Shown one piece after another: positions 16,104-24,484 of a stretch of DNA of 64,000 nucleotides (position 1 is its first letter; every line of letters starts with the position of its first letter). The DNA is taken from assembly GCF_003952165.1 (NCBI RefSeq), contig NZ_RXFT01000001.1, forward strand, positions 1,054,001 through 1,118,000, in the 5' to 3' direction. The notes beneath the pieces are model-generated. The model was not told the origin of the DNA, searched no databases, and was given only the letters and a program-made list of their open reading frames with translations. The DNA is from Variovorax guangxiensis. Its GTDB lineage: Bacteria > Pseudomonadota > Gammaproteobacteria > Burkholderiales > Burkholderiaceae_C. The translations under genes and the position numbers were made by a program.

Positions 16104-17006
16104 TCAGCTATTCGCGCCGGGCGGCTGAAGCTCCCTCACCCACTCGAACACCGCCGCCACGGCGGGTTCGTCGCGCCGGGCCTGGGGGCAGACGAGATGG
16201 AACGGCAACCCCGGCAGTTCCGGGCCGAAGGGCTGCACGAGATTGCCCGCGCGCAGTTCGTCCGCGATCAGCGCCAGGCTCATCAGCGCGACGCCCTGCC
16301 CCTGCAGCGCGGCCCACACCGTGTGCGTCTCGTCGGAGAACACCGGCCCCGCCGATACGTCGAGGCCCGGCACCTGCGCTTCCTGCTGCCACGCGGCCCA
16401 TGTGCCGGGCTGGCTCTTGCTGCCGGGCACCGTGAAGTGCAGCAGCGTGTGCCGCGCCAGTTCGTCGGGCCGGCGCAGCTTGAGCGCGGGGCTGCACGCG
16501 GGCGCGAAGACGTTGTCGAACAGCTTTTCAGACACCATGCCCGGCCACTGCCCGCGTCCGTAGCGGATCGCGAGGTCGGCCGTGACGCCATCGAGCGCCA
16601 CCGCGTCGTGCGACGCGTGAATGCGCAGGTCGAGCCGAGGATGCAGCGCGCGCAGCGTGCTCACGCGCGGCAGCAGCCATCGCGCCGCGACCGCCGGGGT
16701 GGTCGACAGCGTGATGGCCATGCGCTCAGGTGGCGCTCGCAGCCGTGCAACGGCATTCGCCATCGCGTTGAACGATTCGCCGAGCACCGCCTGCAGTTCC
16801 CTGCCTTGCGGCGTGAGCACCAGTTGCCTCGGCTGGCGGATGAAGAGCGCCACGCCCAGCGAATCCTCCAGTTGGCGCACCTGGTGGCTGATGGCCGTGG
16901 GCGTCACCGAGAGCTCGTTGGCCGCGAGCTTGGCGCTGCAATGCCGCGCCGCGGCTTCGAAGGCGCGCAGCGCCGCCAGCGGAGGGAGTTGGCGAAGGTT
17001 GGCCAT
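16104..17006 (-). CDS. LysR regulator (GcvA-like), divergent from azoreductase 2
   Basis: 300-residue LysR protein with the LPPLAALRAFEAAAR opening and ANELSVTPTAISHQVRQLED helix-turn-helix, and an effector domain containing FSDETHTVWAAL. It is clearly homologous to the regulator at 11501 (same GcvA-like subgroup, matching landmarks along the whole length). It is divergent from azoreductase 2 with a 135-bp spacer that carries the same 16-bp dyad as locus 1. Probably the quinone- or electrophile-responsive activator of the adjacent reductase. Confidence 0.88.
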   Translation of the reverse strand: MANLRQLPPLAALRAFEAAARHCSAKLAANELSVTPTAISHQVRQLEDSLGVALFIRQPRQLVLTPQGRELQAVLGESFNAMANAVARLRAPPERMAITLSTTPAVAARWLLPRVSTLRALHPRLDLRIHASHDAVALDGVTADLAIRYGRGQWPGMVSEKLFDNVFAPACSPALKLRRPDELARHTLLHFTVPGSKSQPGTWAAWQQEAQVPGLDVSAGPVFSDETHTVWAALQGQGVALMSLALIADELRAGNLVQPFGPELPGLPFHLVCPQARRDEPAVAAVFEWVRELQPPGANS

Positions 17007-17033
17007 GGATGAATTTATTTTTCAGCAACGCAA

Positions 17034-17049
17034 AGAAATCGTCGTTTGT
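17034..17049 (-). promoter_or_regulatory. Candidate LysR operator, copy 2
   Basis: On the minus strand this reads ACAAACGA-cg-ATTTCT, matching the element at 11479-11494 outside the two central bases. It lies 27 bp upstream of the lysR start and about 93 bp upstream of azoreductase 2. The same orientation relative to lysR is kept at both loci although the loci are inverted on the chromosome. Confidence 0.45.
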
Positions 17050-17141
17050 CGCCTTGGCATTGCATCGATAAATTTCTCTCCATGCCAGGCAAACAGCTGA
17101 ATTCTCTTCATCCAACCCTTCATGTCAAAGAGGACCGCACC

Positions 17142-17834
17142 ATGACCACACTGCTCCACATCGACGCCAGCGCCCGCCCCGGCCGTTCGGGCACGCATGT
17201 CCACGGCTCGCATTCGCGCCGCCTCAGCCATCACTTCGTGACGACCTGGCGGGCAGCACGGCCCGACGACGAAGTGATCTACCGCGACATCGGCGCCACG
17301 CCGCCCGGCAACGTCACGGGCGAGTGGATCGCCTCGGGCTATACGCCGGCCGGGCAGCGTGAGCCGTGGATGCACGCGGTGCTCGCCGAAAGCGACGCAC
17401 TGATCGACGAGCTCCGCCGCGCCGACGTGCTGGTGATCGGCGCGCCCATGTACAACTTCGGAATGCCCGCGCCGCTGAAGTCGTGGATCGACAACATCGT
17501 GCGCATCGGCTCGACCTTCGACTTCGACTTCGACTTCGACCGCGACCGCGACCGCGACCGCGAGAACCCGTACGTGCCGTTGCTGGCCGAGCGACACCGC
17601 CGCACGGTGCTGCTCACCTCGTGCGGCAGCAGCGGCTACGGGCCGGGCGGATTCCAGGCGCAGATGGACCTGCTCACGCCGGGCATCGCGAGCCCGCTGG
17701 CGCTGCTGGGGCTCAACGAAGTGCACAGCGTGGCGATCGAGCACGCTGAAGACCACGGCGACCTGCTCGACCGCTCCATCGCCAGAGCGCTTGCCCGTGT
17801 CGAAGCGCTCGTGGCCGAACTGCAGGCCGGCTGA
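17142..17834 (+). CDS. FMN-dependent NADH:quinone/azo oxidoreductase, copy 2, with dipeptide repeat
   Basis: 230-residue AzoR/AcpD-type flavodoxin-like reductase. The start at 17142 (MTTLLHIDASARPGRSG) is supported by GAGG upstream and by the first beta-strand; the frame is open further 5' but without family character. MYNFGMPAPLKSWIDNIVRIG matches copy 1. Between that segment and the next strand it carries a repetitive insert, four Phe-Asp units then three Arg-Asp and one Arg-Glu, where copy 1 has only FGFDRSRGAVP. The insert lies in a loop near the flavin edge and could affect substrate access. Divergent from LysR 2. Confidence 0.87.
   Translation: MTTLLHIDASARPGRSGTHVHGSHSRRLSHHFVTTWRAARPDDEVIYRDIGATPPGNVTGEWIASGYTPAGQREPWMHAVLAESDALIDELRRADVLVIGAPMYNFGMPAPLKSWIDNIVRIGSTFDFDFDFDRDRDRDRENPYVPLLAERHRRTVLLTSCGSSGYGPGGFQAQMDLLTPGIASPLALLGLNEVHSVAIEHAEDHGDLLDRSIARALARVEALVAELQAG
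17517..17564 (+). repeat. In-frame hexanucleotide tandem repeats in azoreductase 2
   Basis: Four perfect TTCGAC units (17517-17540) run directly into three CGCGAC units plus one CGCGAG (17541-17564). Each unit is two codons, so slippage gains or losses keep the frame and change loop length. Confidence 0.9.
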
Positions 17835-17844
17835 ACGCCCCGGC

Positions 17845-18750
17845 TCAGGCCGAACGCAACTGCTCGCGCAGCTTCTGGCCGATTTCGGGCCGCTCCAGGA
17901 ACGGGTCGGCCGGATTGGTGATGGAGACGATGTTCTCCATGCGGCTGCGCACGTTGCCCAGCGCCTTCGGATGGCTGAACACGTAGAACTGGTTGTCGCT
18001 GATGGCTTCGAACACCTTGGCGGCCACTTCGGCAGCCGTGATCTTGCCGCTGCTCACAGCCTTGTTGCTCATCGCCTGGCCGATCAGCTGGCTCTTGGTG
18101 AGCTCGCTTTCCTTCGGCGCGTTCGGACGGTTGCGCTCGCTGCTGGTGATGCCGGTGGGCACGAAGTACGGGCACAGCAGGCTCGCGCCGATCTGGTCGG
18201 TGACGAGGTTCAGGTCCTGGTACATCGTCTCGGTAAGGCTCACCACCGCGGCTTTCGCGGCGTTGTAGATGCCCATGTTGGGCGGCGTGAGCAGGCCGGC
18301 CATGCTGGCCGTGTTGGTCACGTGGCCGCGGTAGGACGGGTCCTTGGCCGCAGCCTCCAGCATCATCGGCACGAACAGGCGTACGCCATGGATCACGCCC
18401 CACAGGTCCACGCCCAGCACCCATTCCCAGTCGGCCACGGTGTTCTCCCACACCAGGCCGCCGGCGCCCACGCCCGCGTTGTTGAAGACGAAGTGCGGCG
18501 CACCGAAGCGCTCCTTCACGGCAGCGGCCAATGCCTCCATCTGCGCCGCGTCCGACACATCGACCTTGCGCGCCAGCACCTGCACGCCGGCCGCTTCCAT
18601 CTCGGCCTGGGCCTTGTCGAGCGCATCCTGCTGCACGTCGACCAGCACGAGGTTCATGCCGCGGGCGGCGCCGATACGCGCGCACTCCAGGCCGAAGCCC
18701 GAACCCGCGCCGGTGAGAACGGCGGTCTTGCCCTTGAAGTCCTGAATCAT
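17845..18750 (-). CDS. Short-chain dehydrogenase/reductase (SDR)
   Basis: 301-residue classical SDR. The NAD(P)-binding TGAGSGFG lies at residues 13-20, NNAG near 90, the catalytic Ser in NTASMAGL and the YNAAK Tyr-Lys pair near 165. A C-terminal extension of about 50 residues exceeds the usual 250. Asp after the second strand (LVDVQ) suggests NAD over NADP. It is the last gene of the long minus-strand acyl-CoA region and is convergent to azoreductase 2 with 10 bp between. Substrate unknown; hydroxyacyl or alcohol oxidation would suit the context. Confidence 0.85.
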   Translation of the reverse strand: MIQDFKGKTAVLTGAGSGFGLECARIGAARGMNLVLVDVQQDALDKAQAEMEAAGVQVLARKVDVSDAAQMEALAAAVKERFGAPHFVFNNAGVGAGGLVWENTVADWEWVLGVDLWGVIHGVRLFVPMMLEAAAKDPSYRGHVTNTASMAGLLTPPNMGIYNAAKAAVVSLTETMYQDLNLVTDQIGASLLCPYFVPTGITSSERNRPNAPKESELTKSQLIGQAMSNKAVSSGKITAAEVAAKVFEAISDNQFYVFSHPKALGNVRSRMENIVSITNPADPFLERPEIGQKLREQLRSA

Positions 18751-18831
18751 TGGGTGCTTTCCTTTGGTTGACTCTGTGCCGTCTATTGGACCGCTTCAAG
18801 CGGAGAACGGCTGTCGTTCGCGTGACGCGAG

Positions 18832-19770
18832 TCAGCCCTCGGCCTTCTTCAGCACATACCCGATCCGCGGAAAGTGCACATGCACCGTGCCCACGCGCTC
18901 GCTGCTGCGCTCCAGCGTGTAGTGCGTGCGCGTGGCGGCGACCAGCGTGCCGGGCGTCTCTTCGAGGCCGAAGCTCTCGGCGCGGATGGTGACTGCGGTG
19001 CCCAGCGGGATGCCGTGGTCGTCCTGGAAAGTGCTGTCGGTCAGCAGTGAATTCGGCGTCGAGGCCTTCGCCACCGCGATGGCTTCCTCGCTCGAGAACT
19101 TCTCGGGCACGTCGTGGCCGATGGCGGCCATGCGGTCCATCCAGTCGATCACCGCGGGCGTGAGGTCGAGGATGGTGCGGACCGACTCTATGCGCCGCGT
19201 GTACCACAGCGGGTGGTAGGCGGAGAAGTCGGCGATGCTGGGCACCTCGCCGAGCAGGTAGGGCTTCTCGTCGAGCATGTCCGACAGGCGGCGCAGGTAC
19301 GACTTGTAGGCGCTGGTGGCGTCGGCCGGGCGCAGGCGGGTCATGTTGCCCGCGCTCATCTTGCCGCGGTCCTCGCCGAAGGCCTTCGCGGCTTCGGGCG
19401 GCGCCTTGGCAAACACTTCCGCCGCGCCCCTGGGCTGCAGGTTCCAGGCCATGGCGGCCCAGAAGAGCGTGGTGTCGGCCCACTGCGCGAGGATGCGCGA
19501 CATGCCTTTTTCAGGCTCCGGATAGAGCGTGGGTTCGGGCCGCAGATGCTCGAGCACGTCGGCGATGAGCGCGCTGTCGCAATAGATGTCGGCGCCGATC
19601 TGCAGGAACGGCGTCTTGCGGTAGCCGCCGGTGAGCACCTCCACGTCGGGCTTGGGCATGATCGGCGGGATGAAGACCGACTTCCACGGCAGCTTCTTGG
19701 CGCCGAGGATGAGGCGCACCTTCTCCGAGAACGGCGAGGTGAGGTAGTGATGGAGGATCAGGTCGGCCAT
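18832..19770 (-). CDS. Glutathione S-transferase family protein
   Basis: 312 residues from the ATG at 19770 (MADLILHHYLTSPFSEKVRLILG). The N-terminal thioredoxin-like domain has the SPFSEKVR active-site helix start and a YRKTPFLQIG cis-Pro segment; DSALIADVLE supplies the gamma-glutamyl contact. An all-helical domain follows to about 220, then an extra C-terminal region of about 90 residues unlike ordinary 200-230 residue GSTs. The reading frame remains open upstream but that part is antisense-type shadow. It lies 32 bp after an AidB-like dehydrogenase gene and is probably in its operon; role in detoxification or thioether chemistry is inferred. Confidence 0.82.
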   Translation of the reverse strand: MADLILHHYLTSPFSEKVRLILGAKKLPWKSVFIPPIMPKPDVEVLTGGYRKTPFLQIGADIYCDSALIADVLEHLRPEPTLYPEPEKGMSRILAQWADTTLFWAAMAWNLQPRGAAEVFAKAPPEAAKAFGEDRGKMSAGNMTRLRPADATSAYKSYLRRLSDMLDEKPYLLGEVPSIADFSAYHPLWYTRRIESVRTILDLTPAVIDWMDRMAAIGHDVPEKFSSEEAIAVAKASTPNSLLTDSTFQDDHGIPLGTAVTIRAESFGLEETPGTLVAATRTHYTLERSSERVGTVHVHFPRIGYVLKKAEG

Positions 19771-19802
19771 GGTGTTTCCCGTGGGTTGTCGTTCGTGTTG
19801 CT

Positions 19803-21446
19803 TCAGCGCGGCTGTGCGCGCTGGATGATGGCGTCGAAATCGGTGCCTGCGCCCAGCGTCCCGAAGGCATTGCCCCAGTCGCCGGCCAGGCGCGATGCGC
19901 AGAACGCGCCGGCCACTGCAGCCGGCGCCGTCTGCACCAGCAGCGCGGCCTGCACGGCCAGCGCCACGTCCTGCGCGAGACGGCGGGCCTCGGCTTCCGA
20001 AGCCATCGCCTCGATGCGCGCCGGCAGCGCATCGGCCAGCCGGTCGAGCGCGGCGTGATGTCCGCGCGCAGGTGCGAGTTCCTTCGCCAGCGTGGCCACC
20101 GCGTCGCCCTTGCGCAGGCCGCGCAGCAGGTCGAGCGCCATGATGTTGCCCGCGCCTTCCCAGATGGAGTTGAGCGGCATCTCGCGGTAGATGCGGGCCA
20201 TGATGCCTTCGCCGCCCTCCTCCACGTAGCCGTTGCCGCCCAGGCATTCCATGGCTTCCTGCGCGAAGGCGCTGCCGCGCTTGCAGATCCAGAACTTGGC
20301 GACCGGCGTGAGCAGCCGGGCCATCAGGCGTTCGTGCTCGTCGGACTGGTTGTCGAAGGCCCTCGCGAGGCGGATGGCGAGCGCGGTGGCGGCCTCGCTC
20401 TCCAGTGCGAGGTCGGCCAGCACGTTCTTCATCAGCGGCTGGTCGATCAGCGCCTTGCCGAAGGCCATGCGCTGCGTCGCGTGGTTGAGCGCGATGGCCA
20501 GCGACTGGCGCATCAGCCCGCTGGTGCCCAGCGCGCAGTCGAGCCGCGTCATCGTGCCCATCTCGAGGATCTGCGGAATGCCGCGCCCCTCCTCGCCCAC
20601 GAGCCATGCGATGGCGCCATGGAACTCCACCTCGGAGCTCGCGTTGGCCTTGTTGCCCAGCTTGTCCTTCAGCCGCTGGATGCGGATCGCGTTGCGCAAG
20701 CCGTCCGGCAGCACGCGCGGCAGGAAGAAGCACGAAAGCCCGGCGGGCGCCTGGGCCAGCACCAGGAAGGCGTCGCACATCGGCGCCGAGAAGAACCACT
20801 TGTGGCCGGTGATGGCGTAGCGCTCGCCCCAGGCGTCGCCGGTGCCGTCGCGCACGGCCTGGGTGGTGTTGGCCCGCACGTCGGAGCCGCCCTGCTTCTC
20901 GGTCATGCCCATGCCCATGGTCACGCCGGGCTTGTCGCTGAAGGGCTTGAGCGCCGGGTCGTACCAGAGGCTGCCGAGCTTCGGCGCCCAGTCGGCATGC
21001 ACCGCCGCGTTGCCGCGCAGCGCGGGTGCAACGGCGTAGGTCATGGAGACGGGGCAGAGAATCGACGGCTCCAGCTCGGTGAAGAGCATGAAGCCAGCCG
21101 CGCGCAGCACGTGCGGCGAGGCCGATGCGCCGGTCCACGGCGTGCCGTGCAGCCCGGCGCCCACCGCGGCGCCCATCAGCGCGTGATAGCTCGGATGGAA
21201 CTCCACCTCGTCGATGCGCCGCCCGAAGCGGTCGTGCGTGTGCAGCTCGGGCGTGTGGATGTTGGCGAGCCGTGCATGCGCCTGCATGCCGGCCGAGCCG
21301 AGGGTTGCGCCCAGTTCGTGCAGCTGCGCGGTCTGCAGCGCGGGCGCGTTGAACTTCAGCGCATCGCGCAGGGGCCGGTTGGTGTCGAAGAGGTTGTAGT
21401 CCACCAGCGGCGTGGGCTGGTTGAAGACCTCGTGCGTCGAGTCCAT
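19803..21446 (-). CDS. Acyl-CoA dehydrogenase, AidB-like
   Basis: 547 residues, the AidB length, longer than normal 380-residue acyl-CoA dehydrogenases. The N-terminus has the AidB-type NQPTPLVDYNLFDTNRPL opening; MGMGMTEKQGGSDVRANTT is the AidB flavin-region signature, and the C-terminal MECLGGNGYVEEGGEGIMARIYREMP is also typical. AidB in E. coli is a FAD protein with isovaleryl-CoA dehydrogenase activity, DNA binding and a role in the alkylation response. Here it is in an acyl-CoA gene region with no ada or alkB, so a metabolic role is as likely as a repair one. Confidence 0.87.
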   Translation of the reverse strand: MDSTHEVFNQPTPLVDYNLFDTNRPLRDALKFNAPALQTAQLHELGATLGSAGMQAHARLANIHTPELHTHDRFGRRIDEVEFHPSYHALMGAAVGAGLHGTPWTGASASPHVLRAAGFMLFTELEPSILCPVSMTYAVAPALRGNAAVHADWAPKLGSLWYDPALKPFSDKPGVTMGMGMTEKQGGSDVRANTTQAVRDGTGDAWGERYAITGHKWFFSAPMCDAFLVLAQAPAGLSCFFLPRVLPDGLRNAIRIQRLKDKLGNKANASSEVEFHGAIAWLVGEEGRGIPQILEMGTMTRLDCALGTSGLMRQSLAIALNHATQRMAFGKALIDQPLMKNVLADLALESEAATALAIRLARAFDNQSDEHERLMARLLTPVAKFWICKRGSAFAQEAMECLGGNGYVEEGGEGIMARIYREMPLNSIWEGAGNIMALDLLRGLRKGDAVATLAKELAPARGHHAALDRLADALPARIEAMASEAEARRLAQDVALAVQAALLVQTAPAAVAGAFCASRLAGDWGNAFGTLGAGTDFDAIIQRAQPR

Positions 21447-21549
21447 TCGAATACCTCCGTGCTCTGCACTGCGGTGCGCGCTGGCTTGGGGCGGCCCGGC
21501 GCGGCGCGCATGGCCGGCCTCCTTGCCGTGCGTTCAGCTCATTGATGCA

Positions 21550-22566
21550 TCAGATCAGCTTAACCAGTTGCTTGCCGAAGTTCTTGCCCTTGAGCAAGCC
21601 CAGGAATGCCTCGGGCGCAGATTCGATGCCCTGCGCGATCGACTCGCGCGGCTTGAGCTTGCCAGTGGCCACCAGCGTGCCCAGCTCGGCCAGCGCCTCG
21701 GGCCACACTTCCATGTGCTCGCTGACGATGAAGCCTTCGATCTTCATGCGGTTTATGAGGATCAGTGCCGGGTTGGCCAGCGGCAGCGGCTGGCCGTCGT
21801 AGCCCGCGATCATCCCGCACAGGGCCACGCGGGCGAAGGCGTTGGCGCGCAGCAGCACCGCGTCGAAGATGTAGCCGCCGACGTTCTCGAAGTAGCCGTC
21901 GATGCCGTCCGGGCAGGCTTCCTTGAGCGCCGCGCTCATCGACTTGAGGTCGGGGTGCTGGCGGTAGTCGATGCAGGCGTCGAAGCCCAGCTCGTCCGTC
22001 ACGTACCTGCACTTGTCGGCGCCACCCGCGATGCCGACCACGCGGCAGCCGCGCGCCTTGGCCAGCGCGCCGAAGGCACTGCCCACCGCGCCGCTGGCGG
22101 CTGTGACGACCAGCGTTTCGCCGGCCTTGGGCGCGATGATCTTCACCAGCCCGTACCAGGCGGTCACGCCCGGCATGCCGACGGCGCCGAGGTAGTGCGA
22201 CAGCGGCACGTGCGTGGTGTCGACCTTCTTCAGCGCGCCGGGCTGCGAGGCATCGACCACGCTGTATTCCTGCCAGCCGCCGAAGCCCACCACCTTGTCG
22301 CCCACGGCGTACTTGGGGTGCTTGCTTTCCACCACTTCACCGACCGTGCCGCCCTGCATCGTCTGGCCCAGCGGCTGCGGCTGCGCGTAGCTCTTGGAGT
22401 CGTTCATGCGCCCGCGCATGTACGGGTCGAGGCTCATGTAGTGGTGGCGCACCAGGACCTGGTTGTCCTTGAGGTCGGGGGTCTGGGCCGTGACGAGCTT
22501 GAAGTTGCTGGCGACGGCCTCGCCCTCGGGGCGGTTGTCGAGGTGGATCTGCTTGTTGGTGGGCAT
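21550..22566 (-). CDS. NADP-dependent medium-chain oxidoreductase (CurA / leukotriene B4 dehydrogenase-like)
   Basis: 338-residue zinc-free MDR protein. The YMSLDPYMRGRM motif near residue 45 and the nucleotide-binding AASGAVGSAFGALAKARG segment near 155 define the 15-oxoprostaglandin reductase/CurA group, which reduces alpha,beta-unsaturated ketones or aldehydes with NADPH. GGQEYSVVD-like and YFENVGG segments are also present. No zinc-ligand Cys cluster. It is 30 bp upstream of nothing else obvious on its strand but follows a PaaI thioesterase gene closely (30 bp), so they are probably co-transcribed. Substrate unknown. Confidence 0.85.
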   Translation of the reverse strand: MPTNKQIHLDNRPEGEAVASNFKLVTAQTPDLKDNQVLVRHHYMSLDPYMRGRMNDSKSYAQPQPLGQTMQGGTVGEVVESKHPKYAVGDKVVGFGGWQEYSVVDASQPGALKKVDTTHVPLSHYLGAVGMPGVTAWYGLVKIIAPKAGETLVVTAASGAVGSAFGALAKARGCRVVGIAGGADKCRYVTDELGFDACIDYRQHPDLKSMSAALKEACPDGIDGYFENVGGYIFDAVLLRANAFARVALCGMIAGYDGQPLPLANPALILINRMKIEGFIVSEHMEVWPEALAELGTLVATGKLKPRESIAQGIESAPEAFLGLLKGKNFGKQLVKLI

Positions 22567-22596
22567 GGAAGGCTCCGGGGGAGAAATAGGGTCGGG

Positions 22597-23061
22597 TCAG
22601 TCGGTCGAGGGCGGGCGCATCTCGTTGGCGCTGGCCGGGCCGGTCGGCAGCCGGCGCTTCACGTACTTGAAGGTACCGGTGGCGTGGGCGCACACGCGCT
22701 CCTGCTCGTCGTAGATTCTGGCCTCGGTGAAAGCCAGCGTCGCCGTCCTGTGAATGAGCGTGCCGCGCGCGTGCAGCGGGCCGACCGAGGGCTGCATGAA
22801 GCTGGTCTTCATCTCGATGGTGACCACGCCCATCTCGGGCGCGATGCTGCGCGCGGCAGCGGCCATGGTGATGTCCAGCAGCGTCATGCAGGCGCCGCCG
22901 TGCGTCACGTCGAAGGTGTTCAAGTGCTCGGGCTTGGCGGTGTAGAGGATCTCCGATTCGCCGTTCTCGAACTTCGTCAACTCGAAGCCCAGGTGGCGCG
23001 CGAACGGGATGCGGCTCGTGTACGAGCGGAAATTGATGTCGTCGGATTCAGGGGTTGTCAT
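22597..23061 (-). CDS. PaaI-family hotdog thioesterase
   Basis: 154 residues from the ATG at 23061 (MTTPESDDINF). FDVTHGGACMTLLDITM is the HGG-type central helix of PaaI thioesterases, with the conserved Asp further along; EMKTSFMQPSVGPL is the matching strand. It probably hydrolyses acyl-CoA esters from the surrounding pathway. The stop of the upstream SDR gene lies 8 bp before this start, so the two are translationally close. The open frame continues 5' but overlaps the SDR and lacks family features. Confidence 0.85.
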   Translation of the reverse strand: MTTPESDDINFRSYTSRIPFARHLGFELTKFENGESEILYTAKPEHLNTFDVTHGGACMTLLDITMAAAARSIAPEMGVVTIEMKTSFMQPSVGPLHARGTLIHRTATLAFTEARIYDEQERVCAHATGTFKYVKRRLPTGPASANEMRPPSTD

Positions 23062-23069
23062 TTCGGTTC

Positions 23070-23867
23070 TTATGCTGCGCCGAGCACCACGCTCACGCCG
23101 CCGTCCACCGCCAGCCACTGGCCGGTGACGTGCTTGCCGGCGTCGCTCGCGAACAGCAGCGTCAGGCCCTTCAGGTCTTCCTCGTCGCCCAGGCGGCCCA
23201 GAGGCGCCTGCGCGGCCATCTTCTCCTCGCCCAGCGACTTGATGAGGCCGGCGGCCATCTTCGTCATGAAGAAGCCGGGGCAGATGGCGTTCACGTTGAT
23301 GTTGTACTTGCCCCATTCGGCAGCCAGCGTGCGGGTGAAGCCGATGACCGCGGTCTTGGAGGTGTTGTAGGCCAGCGTCTGCATCTCGGGCGGGTTGCCG
23401 TTGAGGCCCGCGATGGAGGCGATGTTGATGATCCGGCCCGATTTCTTCGGAATCATGTAGCCGTTGGCGATCTGCTGCGACAGGATGAAGTAGCCCCGCA
23501 CGTTGAGGTTCATCACCTTGTCCCAGGCCTCGACCGGGTGGCTCTCGGCCGGAGAACCCCAGCTGGCGCCCGCGTTGTTCACGAGGATGTCGACCGCGCC
23601 CATGCGCTGCAGGGTCTCGTCGGCCAGGCGGCGGGTGTCTTCCTCCTTCGAGCAGTCGGCGGCGATCCAGCGCGCGTCGATGCCGGCGGCCTGCAGCTCG
23701 GCGGCCGCCTGCTCCAGATCGTCGGCCTTGCGCGAACTCAGCATGATCTTCGCGCCGGCCTCGCCCAGCGCGTGGGCCATCTGCAGGCCCAGGCCGCGCG
23801 AGCCGCCGGTGACGAGGGCGGTCTTGCCGGTGAGGTCGAAGAGTTTCTGGACGGTGCGTGCGGTCAT
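23070..23867 (-). CDS. Short-chain dehydrogenase/reductase (SDR), FabG-like
   Basis: 265-residue classical SDR. Cofactor motif TGGSRGLG at 20-27, NNAG near 95, catalytic Ser in NIASIAGLNGN, YNTSK Tyr-Lys pair, and the C-terminal GQWLAVDGGVSV typical of FabG and gluconate 5-dehydrogenase-like members. Arg after the first helix (SSRK) suggests NADP(H) use. It is encoded immediately upstream of a PaaI thioesterase (8-bp gap) and 39 bp downstream of a Dabb protein. It may act on a 3-hydroxyacyl or related intermediate; not provable here. Confidence 0.86.
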   Translation of the reverse strand: MTARTVQKLFDLTGKTALVTGGSRGLGLQMAHALGEAGAKIMLSSRKADDLEQAAAELQAAGIDARWIAADCSKEEDTRRLADETLQRMGAVDILVNNAGASWGSPAESHPVEAWDKVMNLNVRGYFILSQQIANGYMIPKKSGRIINIASIAGLNGNPPEMQTLAYNTSKTAVIGFTRTLAAEWGKYNINVNAICPGFFMTKMAAGLIKSLGEEKMAAQAPLGRLGDEEDLKGLTLLFASDAGKHVTGQWLAVDGGVSVVLGAA

Positions 23868-23906
23868 GGCTGGATGTCTCCGGGGTTCGGGTTGGTTCAG
23901 TTCAGA

Positions 23907-24209
23907 TCAGATCTCGTAGTCCATGCACTGGCGGGCTTCTCTTACCGCGCCGATGAATGGCTTCAGGGCCACGTGCTGCGGATGGTCCGCATAGGCCGCG
24001 AGCGCGGCGGCGTCGGTGAATTCCGAGTACAGGACCAGGTCATAGGTGGCTTCCAGCCGGGGCTGGGCGATGGCAACCTCGAAGCGCAGCGTGCCGGGCG
24101 ACAGTTTCGCGCAGGCGTCGAGCAGCGCCTTGGCCTTGAGCAGGTTGGTCGCCTTGTCGGCGCCCTCGGCGTGCTCCTTGAACTTCCACATCACGATGTG
24201 TTTGAGCAT
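23907..24209 (-). CDS. Dabb (stress-responsive A/B barrel) domain protein
   Basis: 100 residues from the ATG at 24209. The opening MLKHIVMWKFK and the YDLVLYSEF...YADHPQHVA segment are hallmarks of the dimeric alpha/beta barrel Dabb fold. Members range from stress-induced proteins to small enzymes such as olivetolic acid cyclase, so fold is certain but chemistry is not. It lies 11 bp after a small membrane gene and before an SDR gene, within the acyl-CoA run. Confidence 0.82.
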   Translation of the reverse strand: MLKHIVMWKFKEHAEGADKATNLLKAKALLDACAKLSPGTLRFEVAIAQPRLEATYDLVLYSEFTDAAALAAYADHPQHVALKPFIGAVREARQCMDYEI

Positions 24210-24220
24210 GGCGGGTCTCG

Positions 24221-24484
24221 TTACTTGCTTGAAGGGGTGTTGGGAAGGCGCGAGCGCACGTAGATCAGCACGAAGCCGACCAGTGCCACGATGCCGCCGG
24301 GCACGGAGATGGACCAGCCCAGCGCAGCGTCGGCGCGGCCGGTGGCGATGCCCAGGATCACGACGAACAGGCCGCCGTAGATCAGGATCCAGATCCATTT
24401 CTCCAGCCGCGCATGCGGCTTCGGCGGCTTGGCGGCGGGGGTGTTGCTGCTGGGGGTGGGGTTCGGCGAATCGGTGGTGGCCAT
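24221..24484 (-). CDS. Small two-helix membrane protein
   Basis: 87 residues: a Pro/Thr/Ser-rich N-terminal tail of about 28 residues, then two membrane helices at about 30-47 and 57-76. Its ATG overlaps the TGA of the upstream acyl-CoA dehydrogenase gene by one base (TGATG), so translation is coupled to that enzyme. No family recognised. The coupling suggests a function linked to the dehydrogenase, for example membrane anchoring or electron delivery, but nothing in the sequence shows it. Confidence 0.6.
   Translation of the reverse strand: MATTDSPNPTPSSNTPAAKPPKPHARLEKWIWILIYGGLFVVILGIATGRADAALGWSISVPGGIVALVGFVLIYVRSRLPNTPSSK

Noticed and set aside
19771..21138. N-terminal extension of the GST frame into the AidB-like gene
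   Set aside because: The upstream part is low-complexity Arg/Gly/Ala and overlaps the AidB-like gene; the true GST fold begins at 19770.
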